DNA of 64,000 bases from UBA1858 sp964636225 (GTDB taxonomy: Bacteria > Pseudomonadota > Gammaproteobacteria > UBA4575), in the NCBI GenBank assembly GCA_964636225.1, contig CAZWQM010000001.1:1-64000 (forward strand), given 5' to 3'. Under the pieces are notes generated by a model. The model ran no database searches, had not been told where the DNA came from, and saw only the letters and a program-made list of their open reading frames with translations. Both the position numbers and the translations under genes were made by a program. Below are positions 7,836-16,098 of the stretch, piece by piece (position 1 is the first letter of the stretch; the number at the start of each line of letters is the position of its first letter).

Positions 7836-9713
7836 ATGATTATTTACAAATCCACGGTAAAGGAATTTCGTGATAATTGTTTCACTAGGGCTATTGGTGA
7901 GGTTGTTCAAGAAACATATGAACGGATTACTCATAAACATGTAGGCCAATCTGAAATTAACTCATGGAGTTCATCGCTACAGCAAGTTGCCATTGCGTTA
8001 AATGATGATGAAATTCCCAGCGATGCAGGCGTAGCTATTGAGTACACAATTCCTCAATCATCAAAACGGGTTGATTTTATTATTACTGGGTATGATGAAT
8101 TTAAAAAACCATCACTAATTATTTTAGAACTTAAGCAATGGTCTACGTCAAAAGTTTCAGACAAAGACGGCATTATTATTGCTCGCAGAGGTGGTTCATC
8201 TGGCGAAACTGAAGGACCACATCCATCATATCAAGCTTGGTCTTATGCAGCACTTTTAAAAGGGTTTAATGAAGCGGTCTATACATCTGAAATAGAACTA
8301 CTTCCCTGTGCCTATCTACATAACCATCCAGCCGACGATACTGTTAATAACGAGACATATAGCGACTATATCAAGCAAGCTCCTTTATTTTTAAAGGGAG
8401 ATATTGAACGAAAGCGTCTTCGTTCTTTTGTTGCACAACATATAAAGCATGGAGATGCAGCTGCGTTAATAGAAGTTGTGGAGGGTGGCAGAATTAGGCC
8501 ATCAAAGGCTTTGGCAGACAGCTTAAGTAAAATGATTAAAGGTAATCAAGAATTTATATTAATAGATGACCAAAAAGTAGTATATGAATCAGTTCTATCA
8601 ACTGCTACAACAGCGACAGAAGCAGCAAAAAAAGTCATCGTAATTGAAGGTGGGCCTGGCACAGGTAAATCCGTTGTCGCCATCAATTTATTAGTTGAAT
8701 TAACCAAGCGAGGTCTTTTAACTAAATATGTCTCTAAGAACGCCGCACCTCGTGCTGTTTATAAAGCAAGGCTAACTAGAACGCTAAAACAAACAGAGAT
8801 TAGCAATATGTTTGGTGGTTCAGGGGCGTTTATTGAAACAAAGGATAATATTTTTGACGTGTTACTAGTAGATGAGGCTCATAGATTAAATGAAAAATCT
8901 GGACTTTATGGCAATTTAGGCGAAAACCAGATTAAGGAAATTATTAAATCATCAAAATGTTCAGTATTTTTTATTGATGAAAGCCAGCGTGTTACGTTAT
9001 CTGACATTGGGCGTATTGCTGAAATAAAAAAACATGCTGAAGCATTAGGCGCTGCTGTAACTAAGTACGAATTAGCCTCTCAATTTAGATGCGGTGGGTC
9101 TGATGGCTACCTCTCTTGGTTGGACAATACACTCGGCATTAGAGAAACGGCCAATAACATGCTGGATACTGCTGAATATGATTTTAGAATTTTTGATACA
9201 GCTAGTGAATTACACGAGGTAATAGCGCAAAAAAACCTAGAAAAAAATAGTGCTCGTGTTGTTGCAGGTTATTGCTGGGAATGGTTAAGTAAAAATAATA
9301 GTAATGCCTATGACATAGTTCTAGAAGATGGCAAATATAAAAAGCGCTGGAATCTAAGTCAAGATGGTAGCCTCTGGATTATTGCACCCAGTTCTGTTGA
9401 GCAAGTAGGTTGTATTCATACTTGCCAGGGACTCGAAGTTGATTATATCGGAGTGATTATTGGCCCAGATTTAATTGTTAGAGATGGTGTAATTCAAACC
9501 CGTTATCGTGAACGTGCAACTGCTGACCGTCGGAAATCGCTAACTGGTATCGAGGGATTGATGCAAACCAACCCCCAAGAGGCTCTTAACGCAGCAGATG
9601 AAATCATTAAAAACACTTATCGAACATTGATGACTCGCGGCATGAAAGCCTGTTATGTGTATTCTGCCGATGAGGAAACCAGAGCCTATTTTGCTGGGTG
9701 TTTGAGTCGTTGA
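7836..9713 (+). CDS. PD-(D/E)XK nuclease-DUF2075 helicase fusion
   Basis: A 625-residue protein in two parts. The N-terminal ~110 residues look like a PD-(D/E)XK nuclease: E69, D80 (KRVDFIITG) and E98-L-K100 (IILELKQW). The rest is a DUF2075 superfamily 1 helicase-like ATPase: Walker A GGPGTGKS at 272-279, Walker B LLVDEAHR around 346, a second DES motif (FFIDESQRV), an arginine-bearing QFRCGGSDGY motif, and a late TCQGLEVDYIGV segment typical of the SF1 2A domain. It has an AAAGGT ribosome binding site and follows the MazG-like gene by 9 bases. Full length, no breaks, while neighbours are decayed. Substrate (DNA, RNA or modified nucleic acid) is unknown. Confidence 0.85.
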   Translation: MIIYKSTVKEFRDNCFTRAIGEVVQETYERITHKHVGQSEINSWSSSLQQVAIALNDDEIPSDAGVAIEYTIPQSSKRVDFIITGYDEFKKPSLIILELKQWSTSKVSDKDGIIIARRGGSSGETEGPHPSYQAWSYAALLKGFNEAVYTSEIELLPCAYLHNHPADDTVNNETYSDYIKQAPLFLKGDIERKRLRSFVAQHIKHGDAAALIEVVEGGRIRPSKALADSLSKMIKGNQEFILIDDQKVVYESVLSTATTATEAAKKVIVIEGGPGTGKSVVAINLLVELTKRGLLTKYVSKNAAPRAVYKARLTRTLKQTEISNMFGGSGAFIETKDNIFDVLLVDEAHRLNEKSGLYGNLGENQIKEIIKSSKCSVFFIDESQRVTLSDIGRIAEIKKHAEALGAAVTKYELASQFRCGGSDGYLSWLDNTLGIRETANNMLDTAEYDFRIFDTASELHEVIAQKNLEKNSARVVAGYCWEWLSKNNSNAYDIVLEDGKYKKRWNLSQDGSLWIIAPSSVEQVGCIHTCQGLEVDYIGVIIGPDLIVRDGVIQTRYRERATADRRKSLTGIEGLMQTNPQEALNAADEIIKNTYRTLMTRGMKACYVYSADEETRAYFAGCLSR

Positions 9714-10025
9714 AGTTAAATCGTCGTTGATGCTGCTTGAGAGTGGGGAACCCCGATACCACAGAAAAGTTTTTTGCTTGGGGCAGCATTAAGGATGCCA
9801 ATAAACTCACCTAATTGTTCGTCCAAAATACAGTGTAAGTATTGCCAGATGGGACCCAATTGAAAAATGGGGGGTAGGGCATCGCTAATCTTGCATGGTA
9901 AAATCAGTCATGGGTACCTCTTAATAAAGCTTCCTAGGCTTAATTTTTTGGGGGTATTTATGGGGGTATCAAAATTATTACTAATAAAATAGTAGTTTAT
10001 AATCAATTAATTAAGACAGAAATGT
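9714..10025 (+). other. Non-coding right flank of the island
   Basis: About 310 bases after the helicase stop with no open frame of note. It contains the paired GGGGGTAT motif (9949-9970) and then the attR-like repeat. No terminator hairpin is obvious. Confidence 0.5.
9949..9970 (+). repeat. Paired GGGGGTAT motif at right island end
   Basis: TGGGGGTATTTA followed by TGGGGGTATC, two units in direct orientation, matching in spacing and core (GGGTAT) the pair at 6340-6360 near the other end of the island. Confidence 0.4.
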
Positions 10026-10044
10026 GATTCCGGCCCCGGCACCA
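10026..10044 (+). repeat. attR-like direct repeat
   Basis: GATTCCGGCCCCGGCACCA, an imperfect copy of the tRNA-Leu 3' end (6263-6282). It would not restore the acceptor stem exactly because one G is missing, so this junction has drifted since insertion. Confidence 0.7.
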
Positions 10045-10265
10045 ATCTGGCAAAGCTATTTTGCTATCAGTTAAAACAACCCATCGATGTGCTGGCAGGC
10101 TCTAAACTGATCGCTAAAGGCTGGTATGACAACAGTTCGCAAAATCCGAATAATCCGGATCCTAACGCCGAAGTGAATTTCGGTCTGAGAACGCGTGATG
10201 AAATGATGATTGGTTATTTCGACTGGGTAGATACACCTGCACAACAAACTGCACTAATAAAATAG
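10045..10265 (+). pseudogene. C-terminal stub of a copper monooxygenase-like protein
   Basis: Right after the attR-like repeat, one frame is open for about 73 codons to TAG 10263-10265. It reads Y-Q-L-K-Q-P-I-D-V-L-A-G-S-K, then AKGWYDNSSQNPNNPDP, then RTRDEMMIGYFDWVD. The YDNS..NP.NPDP and DEMM.GY strings are typical of the C-terminal domain of copper type II ascorbate-dependent monooxygenase-like proteins (often fused to redoxin or cytochrome domains in bacteria). There is no start codon context, and the rest of the gene is missing at the island boundary. Non-functional remnant. Confidence 0.7.
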
Positions 10266-10585
10266 AGTCAGACTCGAATTAAGTCGGCGAAATTAAAGAT
10301 GTAGAACATGACATTTAAAAATTTATAAATGTAAATAATTTAATGTGGTGATGAACACTTAACATTAACGTGTTATATTGTAAAAAATCGAGTTTGTTCC
10401 TATTTCTACTAATTTTAAAATAGTTAACTTGTCAGTACCTGAATGACTCTGGTTGTTTCTGTAGAGTTTTCGTTACAGTAGTTAAGTACGACTGCCTGGA
10501 TTTATTCATGAAATATTTGACTAGATCTCATATGAATTAATGTGTGCGGCAATTAGTCGCATCGTTACTTTCATCCTCTCGTGTT

Positions 10586-10628
10586 ATTTTGTTGCCGCTT
10601 TTGTCAGGCTATAAATCATTAGCATTTC
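10586..10628 (+). promoter_or_regulatory. Promoter with Fur-box-like element for TonB receptor
   Basis: A -10-like TATAAA (10610-10615) is overlapped by ATAAATCATTAGCATTTC (10611-10628). Its core AATCATTAGCATTT differs at one base from the Fur-box-like core AATCATTATCATTT. A similar TATAAATCAT..GCAGTCATTT occurs before exbB (40470-40491, minus strand). Fur is encoded in this window. Overlap of -10 and operator would give iron-dependent repression; this is inferred. Confidence 0.5.
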
Positions 10629-10662
10629 AGTCATTTTTTAAGAAAAACAACAGGACATTACC

Positions 10663-12792
10663 ATGAGGTTTGCGAAATATTTCATCGCTTTCATTTTATT
10701 GTTATCGCTTGTTATTGAAGCGCATTCAGAAAATGCAACAGAACTGACGCCGATTGTTGTCACTGGCGATGCATCTACAGATAACGCGATTGAACCCACT
10801 TACCAGGATATACAAAAAGAGGCGGAAAAAACCCCTGGCGGTGTGACTGTGATTACTCTGGATGAGGCGTCTGAAGGAGAAGTCTCCACGATGGCTGATA
10901 TGCTGAGATATGCGCCTGGAATATGGGCAATAAGTGACACGGGTAGTGAAGATGTTTTTTTCAGCAGTCGTGGTTCCAATCTGGATGCTGCTGATTTTGA
11001 TATGAATGGTATCAAGTTATTGCAGGATGGATTGCCCGTCACAACGGCGGCTGGAGATAATCACAATCGAATTATAGATCCATTAAGTGCGAAATATGCA
11101 ATTTATGCACGTGGTGCTAATGCGCTTAAGTATGGCGCGAGTACTTTAGGCGGTGCAATTAATTTTATCTCTCCCACCGCTTACGATACACCGCCGCTAG
11201 AGCTTTCTGTAAATGGCGGAAGCTACGAGCAATTATCAGGTAGAGCGACAGCCAGCAAGGTGTGGGACAACGGGTTTGATGCGCTTGTCACACTGGAAGG
11301 AAAAACTTTTGATGGTTACCGCGATCACACGGAACAAGAGAGATCCGGAATATACTCTAATTTTGGCTGGAAGCTAAACGATGCTGTTGTAACGCGTTTT
11401 TATGGGACCTATTTAGACAATGACCAGGAATTGGCGGCTGGTCTGAGTCAGGCACAGGTAGACGAAGATCGCGACCAGGCAGGCCCTCGGGCAGAAAGAG
11501 GGGATTTTCAGGTGAATGTTAGAACCCGGCGTCTAGCGAATAAAACCACCTGGCGTGTCGATGACAACCGTATGTTTGAGTTTGGTGTTTCCTATGAAAA
11601 CCAGGATCTTTATCACCCCATCGTAGATAAAGTGTTTGTCGACTTTGATGGCCCAGGTCCTATGGCACCCACTGAAGTATTTGGTGGTCTATTGATTGAT
11701 ACTGACCATAAAGATATCGGAGCCATGGCGCGTTACAACCAGAAGTCAGGAGATCACGATTGGTTGTTTGGATTAAATGCCGGGAAAAATACCCAAAAAG
11801 GGGGTAACTATGGGAACGATGGTGGAAAGAAAGATGGTCTGATGACTGAAGTCGATAACAAGGCATCGACCGTTGAAGCATTCATCCTGGATCGTTGGAG
11901 CTTTCATGATCAGTGGACATTGATTGCTGGAGTGCAAGGAGTGCTAGCGAATAGGGAAGTGGAGAATACAGATCCGGCGACCGCTATGGTCACCAGAAAC
12001 CCCGATGAGGATTATTCCCGTCTCAATCCAACTATGGGGTTCATTTACGAACCAATTAAAGATGTCAGCTTTTACGCTAATGTCAGTCAATTGTTCGAAC
12101 CGCCGACCAATTTCGAATTAGAAGATAATGTGGCGGGTGGTGACTCAACTCTTGATGCGATGCATGGAACTGTTGTGGAGTTTGGAACACGTGGTTCGAG
12201 AAACACGAGCGATGCTGTCTGGTGGCAGTGGGAACTGTCTCTCTATTACGCGTGGATTCGGGATGAAATCCTGTCGGTAGAGAATCCCGCTATGTTAGGT
12301 GACAGTTTAACAACTAATATAGATGAAACAGTTCATGCGGGTATAGAAGCGTTGATACGGTCCGAATGGTCGTTAGATGAAGACCATCAACATATGATTG
12401 CTCCTGTTCTGTCTCTGACACTAAATCATTTTGAATTTGACAACGATGACACCTATGGAAATAACGATTTGCCAGCGGCGCCAGAATATATAGCAAGAGG
12501 AGAGGTGTTGTATCGGAATGCCAATGGGTATTACCTGGGGCCTACGTTTGATTTTGTAGGGAAACGCTATGCGGATTTCACGAATAGCTATAAAGTAGAC
12601 TCCTACGAACTATTTGGTCTGAAGACAGGATGGTCGAACGAAAGGATTGATCTGTTTGCTGAGATAAGAAATATCTTTGATAAAGAATATATCTCAACCC
12701 ATAGTGTGCGTAACACAGCTACCGTCGATGATGAGATTCTAAATCCAGGGGCACCAATATCTGCCTATATCGGGTTAAAGGTACGCATGTAA
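10663..12792 (+). CDS. TonB-dependent outer-membrane receptor
   Basis: A 709-residue outer-membrane transporter with signal peptide (residues 1-22, ending EAHS), a TonB box-like ELTPIVVTG just after it, a plug domain (TPGGVTVITLDEA; FFSSRGSNLD; YGASTLGGAINFISP), a 22-strand barrel region, and a terminal strand ISAYIGLKVRM ending in the usual alternating pattern. The plug resembles FecA/siderophore-type receptors. Next downstream, 30 bases away, is a PepSY membrane protein, the common partner for siderophore reduction, so a ferric-siderophore substrate is most likely; vitamin B12 or another metal chelate cannot be excluded. The promoter carries a Fur-like box. Confidence 0.9.
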   Translation: MRFAKYFIAFILLLSLVIEAHSENATELTPIVVTGDASTDNAIEPTYQDIQKEAEKTPGGVTVITLDEASEGEVSTMADMLRYAPGIWAISDTGSEDVFFSSRGSNLDAADFDMNGIKLLQDGLPVTTAAGDNHNRIIDPLSAKYAIYARGANALKYGASTLGGAINFISPTAYDTPPLELSVNGGSYEQLSGRATASKVWDNGFDALVTLEGKTFDGYRDHTEQERSGIYSNFGWKLNDAVVTRFYGTYLDNDQELAAGLSQAQVDEDRDQAGPRAERGDFQVNVRTRRLANKTTWRVDDNRMFEFGVSYENQDLYHPIVDKVFVDFDGPGPMAPTEVFGGLLIDTDHKDIGAMARYNQKSGDHDWLFGLNAGKNTQKGGNYGNDGGKKDGLMTEVDNKASTVEAFILDRWSFHDQWTLIAGVQGVLANREVENTDPATAMVTRNPDEDYSRLNPTMGFIYEPIKDVSFYANVSQLFEPPTNFELEDNVAGGDSTLDAMHGTVVEFGTRGSRNTSDAVWWQWELSLYYAWIRDEILSVENPAMLGDSLTTNIDETVHAGIEALIRSEWSLDEDHQHMIAPVLSLTLNHFEFDNDDTYGNNDLPAAPEYIARGEVLYRNANGYYLGPTFDFVGKRYADFTNSYKVDSYELFGLKTGWSNERIDLFAEIRNIFDKEYISTHSVRNTATVDDEILNPGAPISAYIGLKVRM

Positions 12793-12822
12793 CTGAATTT
12801 CTAATTCACAGAGTTGATCCCG

Positions 12823-14319
12823 ATGTTGCTGAATAACAGTGTGAGAATCCACAGATGGCTGCGCTATTTAGCGGTTCTTGGTCTGGTGCTGTTTGTCGTT
12901 TCCGCGTTGATGCATCCAATCATGATCTGGACGGGGCCTCAGCCGTCCAGGATGGTTCCACCGTCCATGTCAATCCACGATTTATCTGCGGACAAAATTT
13001 CACATATCCTGACCAAATATCATATCGAGTTACCCCTGTTGGTGAAGCTGGTACCGACCGCGGTTGGTACCTGTCTTCAAGTGACAGAGCAAGAAGACCT
13101 CCCGCGTCGATATTTTAATCTTCAGTCGGGTGAAGAACTTGAAGAATTTGACCGGCAACAGGCGATCTGGCTGTCACAATATTATACCAATGACAATGAT
13201 TACATCACCAAAGTTGAATTCATTACCGAATTCAATGACGAATATCCGTGGGTGAATAGGCTGCTTCCAGTCTACAAAATCACGTTTGATTCAAAAGATA
13301 ACACCGTTGTTTATGTATATACCGAAACCAATGCGTTGGCGGCGATCAATAATGACTGGAAGGATGTACTACAGTTTGTGTTTAGAAATTTCCACACCTG
13401 GTCCTGGCTGGATGCTTTCCCGATACTTAGAATAATATTAACGACATTCTTGTTGATAGCATTGATCGCCATGACTGCCACTGGTGTGATGCAACTCTTT
13501 CTTAAGAAATCCACTTTAAAAACCCCCAGACGTCGTGAAAGTCATCGCATCGTAGCGACAATAGTATTCATTCCTTTAGTTGCATTACTCATAAGTGGGT
13601 TATTTCATCTTCAATTCCAGCAATTTGGTGAAAGTCGTGGAGGTATGAGAATGTCGGAGTCGTTGAGTTTAGAAAGTAACACTCATTCGAATTCGCCCAG
13701 TGCTTTTGACTACGAGAACCAGCCAATTAACAACGTTTCTCTGATCGAATATCAAAATAAGTTGTTTTACCGAATTGGATTTTCTCCTAAACATAACTCT
13801 GAGCCTACGTTTGGTCATCATGCCATTGTTAGTAGTGATGATTTGAAAAAAAGAGAACAAAGATTTGATGGAATATCACCCGAGAGATCGTCGGTTTATA
13901 TTGACGTTGCTAATGGCCAACTCATGGATCTTGAAGATAAAACAGTTGCAACATCTTTAGCAGCGGAATTTCTTGGGCGTAACCAATTGCAAATAAACAA
14001 GGTAGAGCTCGTGACTCATTTTGGCCCAGAGTATGATTTTAGAAACAAACGGCTACCGGTTTGGCGCATAGATGCGAACAACCCAGAGCACCATATTATA
14101 TTTGTTGATCCGATTACTTCTATAGTAGTCGATCATTTGACTCCTTTGTCACGCTTGGAAAGATGGTCGTTTTCTATGTTGCACAAGTGGGATTTCCTCG
14201 TGCCATTCATGGGGCGACAGGTGCGAGATATGTTAGTAATTACTTTATTAACAGGTTTATTGCTACTTGCCTATCTAGGCATTTCCATGACACGGTTCAG
14301 AAATAGCCTTAAGAAGTAG
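12823..14319 (+). CDS. PepSY-associated membrane protein (putative siderophore reductase)
   Basis: About 498 residues with four transmembrane segments: one following HRWLRYL at the N-terminus, TFLLIALIAMTATGVMQLFL, the HRIVATIVFIPLVALLISG segment, and a last one after MGRQVRDMLVITLL. Two PepSY-like periplasmic domains lie between (KVEFITEFNDEYPWVNRLLPVYKI and VELVTHFGPEYDFRNKRLPVWRI). This architecture is that of inner-membrane PepSY proteins paired with TonB receptors, some of which reduce ferric siderophores; conserved His in HRW and HKWDF could bind haem. Start: ATG 12823 with AGAG nine bases upstream is preferred over TTG 12814. Cotranscribed with the receptor. Confidence 0.8.
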   Translation: MLLNNSVRIHRWLRYLAVLGLVLFVVSALMHPIMIWTGPQPSRMVPPSMSIHDLSADKISHILTKYHIELPLLVKLVPTAVGTCLQVTEQEDLPRRYFNLQSGEELEEFDRQQAIWLSQYYTNDNDYITKVEFITEFNDEYPWVNRLLPVYKITFDSKDNTVVYVYTETNALAAINNDWKDVLQFVFRNFHTWSWLDAFPILRIILTTFLLIALIAMTATGVMQLFLKKSTLKTPRRRESHRIVATIVFIPLVALLISGLFHLQFQQFGESRGGMRMSESLSLESNTHSNSPSAFDYENQPINNVSLIEYQNKLFYRIGFSPKHNSEPTFGHHAIVSSDDLKKREQRFDGISPERSSVYIDVANGQLMDLEDKTVATSLAAEFLGRNQLQINKVELVTHFGPEYDFRNKRLPVWRIDANNPEHHIIFVDPITSIVVDHLTPLSRLERWSFSMLHKWDFLVPFMGRQVRDMLVITLLTGLLLLAYLGISMTRFRNSLKK

Positions 14320-14490
14320 CTTGCGAGTTCGACAGAAATCTTTAAAGATATGTTTTTAATAATCAAAATTTCTAAGACTAAGCTGGCACCTTAATAGAGA
14401 ATTCAAATTTAATACAGAGATTGACTGATCAATTCTTTCCCTGTTCAAAATTTAGAACAATGACTTGAACAAAGCGCTTATTTCTTCCAT
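14320..14490. other. Short intergenic region between convergent genes
   Basis: Between the PepSY gene and the convergent LOG-type gene there are 170 bases. The self-complementary ATCTTTAAAGAT followed by T-rich sequence (about 14338-14358) is too short in loop to be called a terminator. Confidence 0.3.
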
Positions 14491-15081
14491 TCATAAAAGC
14501 GACTCTCCATTTTCTTTATGCCATTGCAAAATTCCGCCCCAAATTTCCTCGGCCGTTTCGGCATACCAGAACAGTTCACGATCTTCTTCAGCAATCACAC
14601 CTTCATCCACCATAAAGTCGAAATTTACTGCTTTCTCCCAAAAGGTTTTGCCAACTAATACAATCGGAACTGGATTTATGCTGCGTGTTTGTATCAATGT
14701 GAGGGTTTCAAACAATTCGTCAAAGGTGCCATAACCGCCGGGGAAGGCCACCAGTGCGCGTGTGCGTAACAGGAAGTGCAGCTTGCGCAATGCGAAGTAA
14801 TGAAAACGAAAACATAGATCGGGTGTGATGTAAGGATTAGGAAATTGTTCGTGCGGTAAATGAATGTTTAATCCAACAGATTTTGAACCATTATCAAATG
14901 CACCGCGATTAGCGGCTTCCATTATTCCAGGTCCGCCACCGGTCATAATGGTGAGTTCGCTATCATTTGTTGCTTCGCTTATCAGACGTCCGAACTCGCG
15001 TGCGACATCATAATAATGGCTATTTGCAAGAATACGTTCAGCCACTCTAAGACAATGTTGCAGATTTTGATCGTCTAAAGC
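14491..15081 (-). pseudogene. LOG-family protein lacking its N-terminus
   Basis: The C-terminal ~184 residues of a TIGR00730/LOG-type Rossmann protein are present: MTGGGPGIMEAANRGA and PGGYGTFDELFETL are the nucleotide/phosphoribohydrolase motifs (family activity: release of a base from a nucleoside monophosphate). The usual first beta-strand (a V-F-G-S-A-R-like motif) is absent. The only starts are GTG 15045 or none; the frame is open up to a stop at 15082-15084. The divergently oriented ychJ gene is also missing its 5' end at the same place, so a deletion removed both starts and the shared promoter. A truncated GTG-initiated product is possible but unlikely to fold. Confidence 0.65.
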
Positions 15082-15436
15082 TTATGAGCAATGTTGCGGT
15101 CGCTTTCACTTACGGCATGCCTATCCAAAAACACCTGAACAACTCATGCGATCTCGATTTTGTGCTTATGCTATGGGTGGGCTTGGTCAATTCCTACTCG
15201 ATACTTGGCATCCTGTTACTGCCCTGGGGTTAACTTCAACGGGTTTATCTGAATTGACCTATCGTTGGGTTAGACTGGAAATATTGAATAAAAGTCAAAA
15301 AGGTGATAATGGCACTGTTGAGTTTAATGCATTTTATCTGAATGACAATAATAATGAAGATGTGCTGCATGAGAAATCATGCTTTGAAAGAATTGGTGGA
15401 AAATGGTTATACGTAAGTGCTGAGAATGATCATTAA
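15071..15436 (+). pseudogene. ychJ: YchJ-type SEC-C protein lacking its start
   Basis: The frame from 15071 reads S-S-K-A-Y-E-Q-C-C-G-R-F-H, the second half of the zinc-binding SEC-C motif (normally C-P-C-G-S then C-C), then TPEQLMRSRFCAYAMG and LDTWHP, both hallmarks of YchJ. The preceding codon is TGA and the first two cysteines and start codon are gone. An internal ATG (15146) could start a shortened 96-residue protein without the zinc site. A 9-base direct repeat CAATGTTGC (15053-15061 and 15089-15097) brackets the damaged site. The family is an uncharacterised NTF2-like domain protein. Confidence 0.75.
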
Positions 15437-15480
15437 GTTAGTGTGATAATTTTTGTGTAATTAATTACTATTTTCCAGTT

Positions 15481-16098
15481 TTAAGCACTATTAGCATGAT
15501 TTAGCAATCTGGCCGGACTCAGATCTGCTTTTGACACTTCACGAAGCAATACTTTACTGCTCATACTTTCACTGATTTCTTTCCCTAGTTTTAATTGCAG
15601 CGATTGTTTAAGCGAATTTGCCAGTGCATTGGCAGCGACTCTTTGATAATAAGGAAGGTTGGCAACATAAAATGGCAATGAATGAACAATAGGTTGTGAT
15701 ATGTCCAAGGAATTCAGAAAATAGCGACTTAACTGAGATATTTTGTGTTTGAATTGAGGATTGTCTTGCCAATTTTCCAGAGGCTGTAATGTCCAGCTCT
15801 TATCTTTACCCATGATGCATGTGGCAAAGAATTGAAAAGGGCAGTTTTTCCATTTTTGTGGTTCAATCAGACTGAGTTTCCAGTGATCCTGATCCAGATA
15901 TAGATAGTATTGTTTATCTATGATGGGTTTAAAGCTGAACTTTGCACTTAATACCAGAATTGATGTGAAATAATCCGCCAGCCAATGAGGTAACTCTTTT
16001 TTTGTAACTGCGTAAGGTGTGAAGTTGGCCAGGTCATTAAGAAGGGGAACTGAGGCTTTGCCCTGTGGATTAGGCAGGTAAGTATTTTTAATCTTCAT
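15481..16098 (-). CDS. Conserved hypothetical protein (205 aa)
   Basis: A soluble 205-residue protein with no signal peptide. It opens with YLPNPQGKASVPLLNDL, has ADYFTSILVLSAKFSFKP in the middle and ends in a helical region. The pattern resembles a conserved hypothetical family seen in sulfur-oxidising and other proteobacteria that I cannot name safely. Its ATG overlaps the lpxR-like stop codon by one base (TAATG), so the two genes are translationally coupled. This suggests, weakly, a link to the outer membrane. Function unknown. Confidence 0.6.
   Translation of the reverse strand: MKIKNTYLPNPQGKASVPLLNDLANFTPYAVTKKELPHWLADYFTSILVLSAKFSFKPIIDKQYYLYLDQDHWKLSLIEPQKWKNCPFQFFATCIMGKDKSWTLQPLENWQDNPQFKHKISQLSRYFLNSLDISQPIVHSLPFYVANLPYYQRVAANALANSLKQSLQLKLGKEISESMSSKVLLREVSKADLSPARLLNHANSA

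Larger units (their letters stand above)
6263..10044. mobile_element. Small genomic island inserted in tRNA-Leu
   Basis: The island is bounded by the tRNA-Leu 3' end and a copy of it (19 of 20 bases, with one substitution and one deleted G). Inside are a truncated helicase gene, an orphan gene and an intact MazG-like/DUF2075 pair. On the far side lies a gene fragment whose 5' part is missing, as expected if the chromosome was rearranged there. No integrase or recombinase gene is seen, so the element is probably a decayed, immobile remnant. Paired GGGTAT motifs lie near both ends. Confidence 0.7.

Noticed and set aside
9607..9810. 67-residue minus ORF at the end of the DUF2075 gene
   Set aside because: Mostly antisense to the helicase and without features; a shadow frame.
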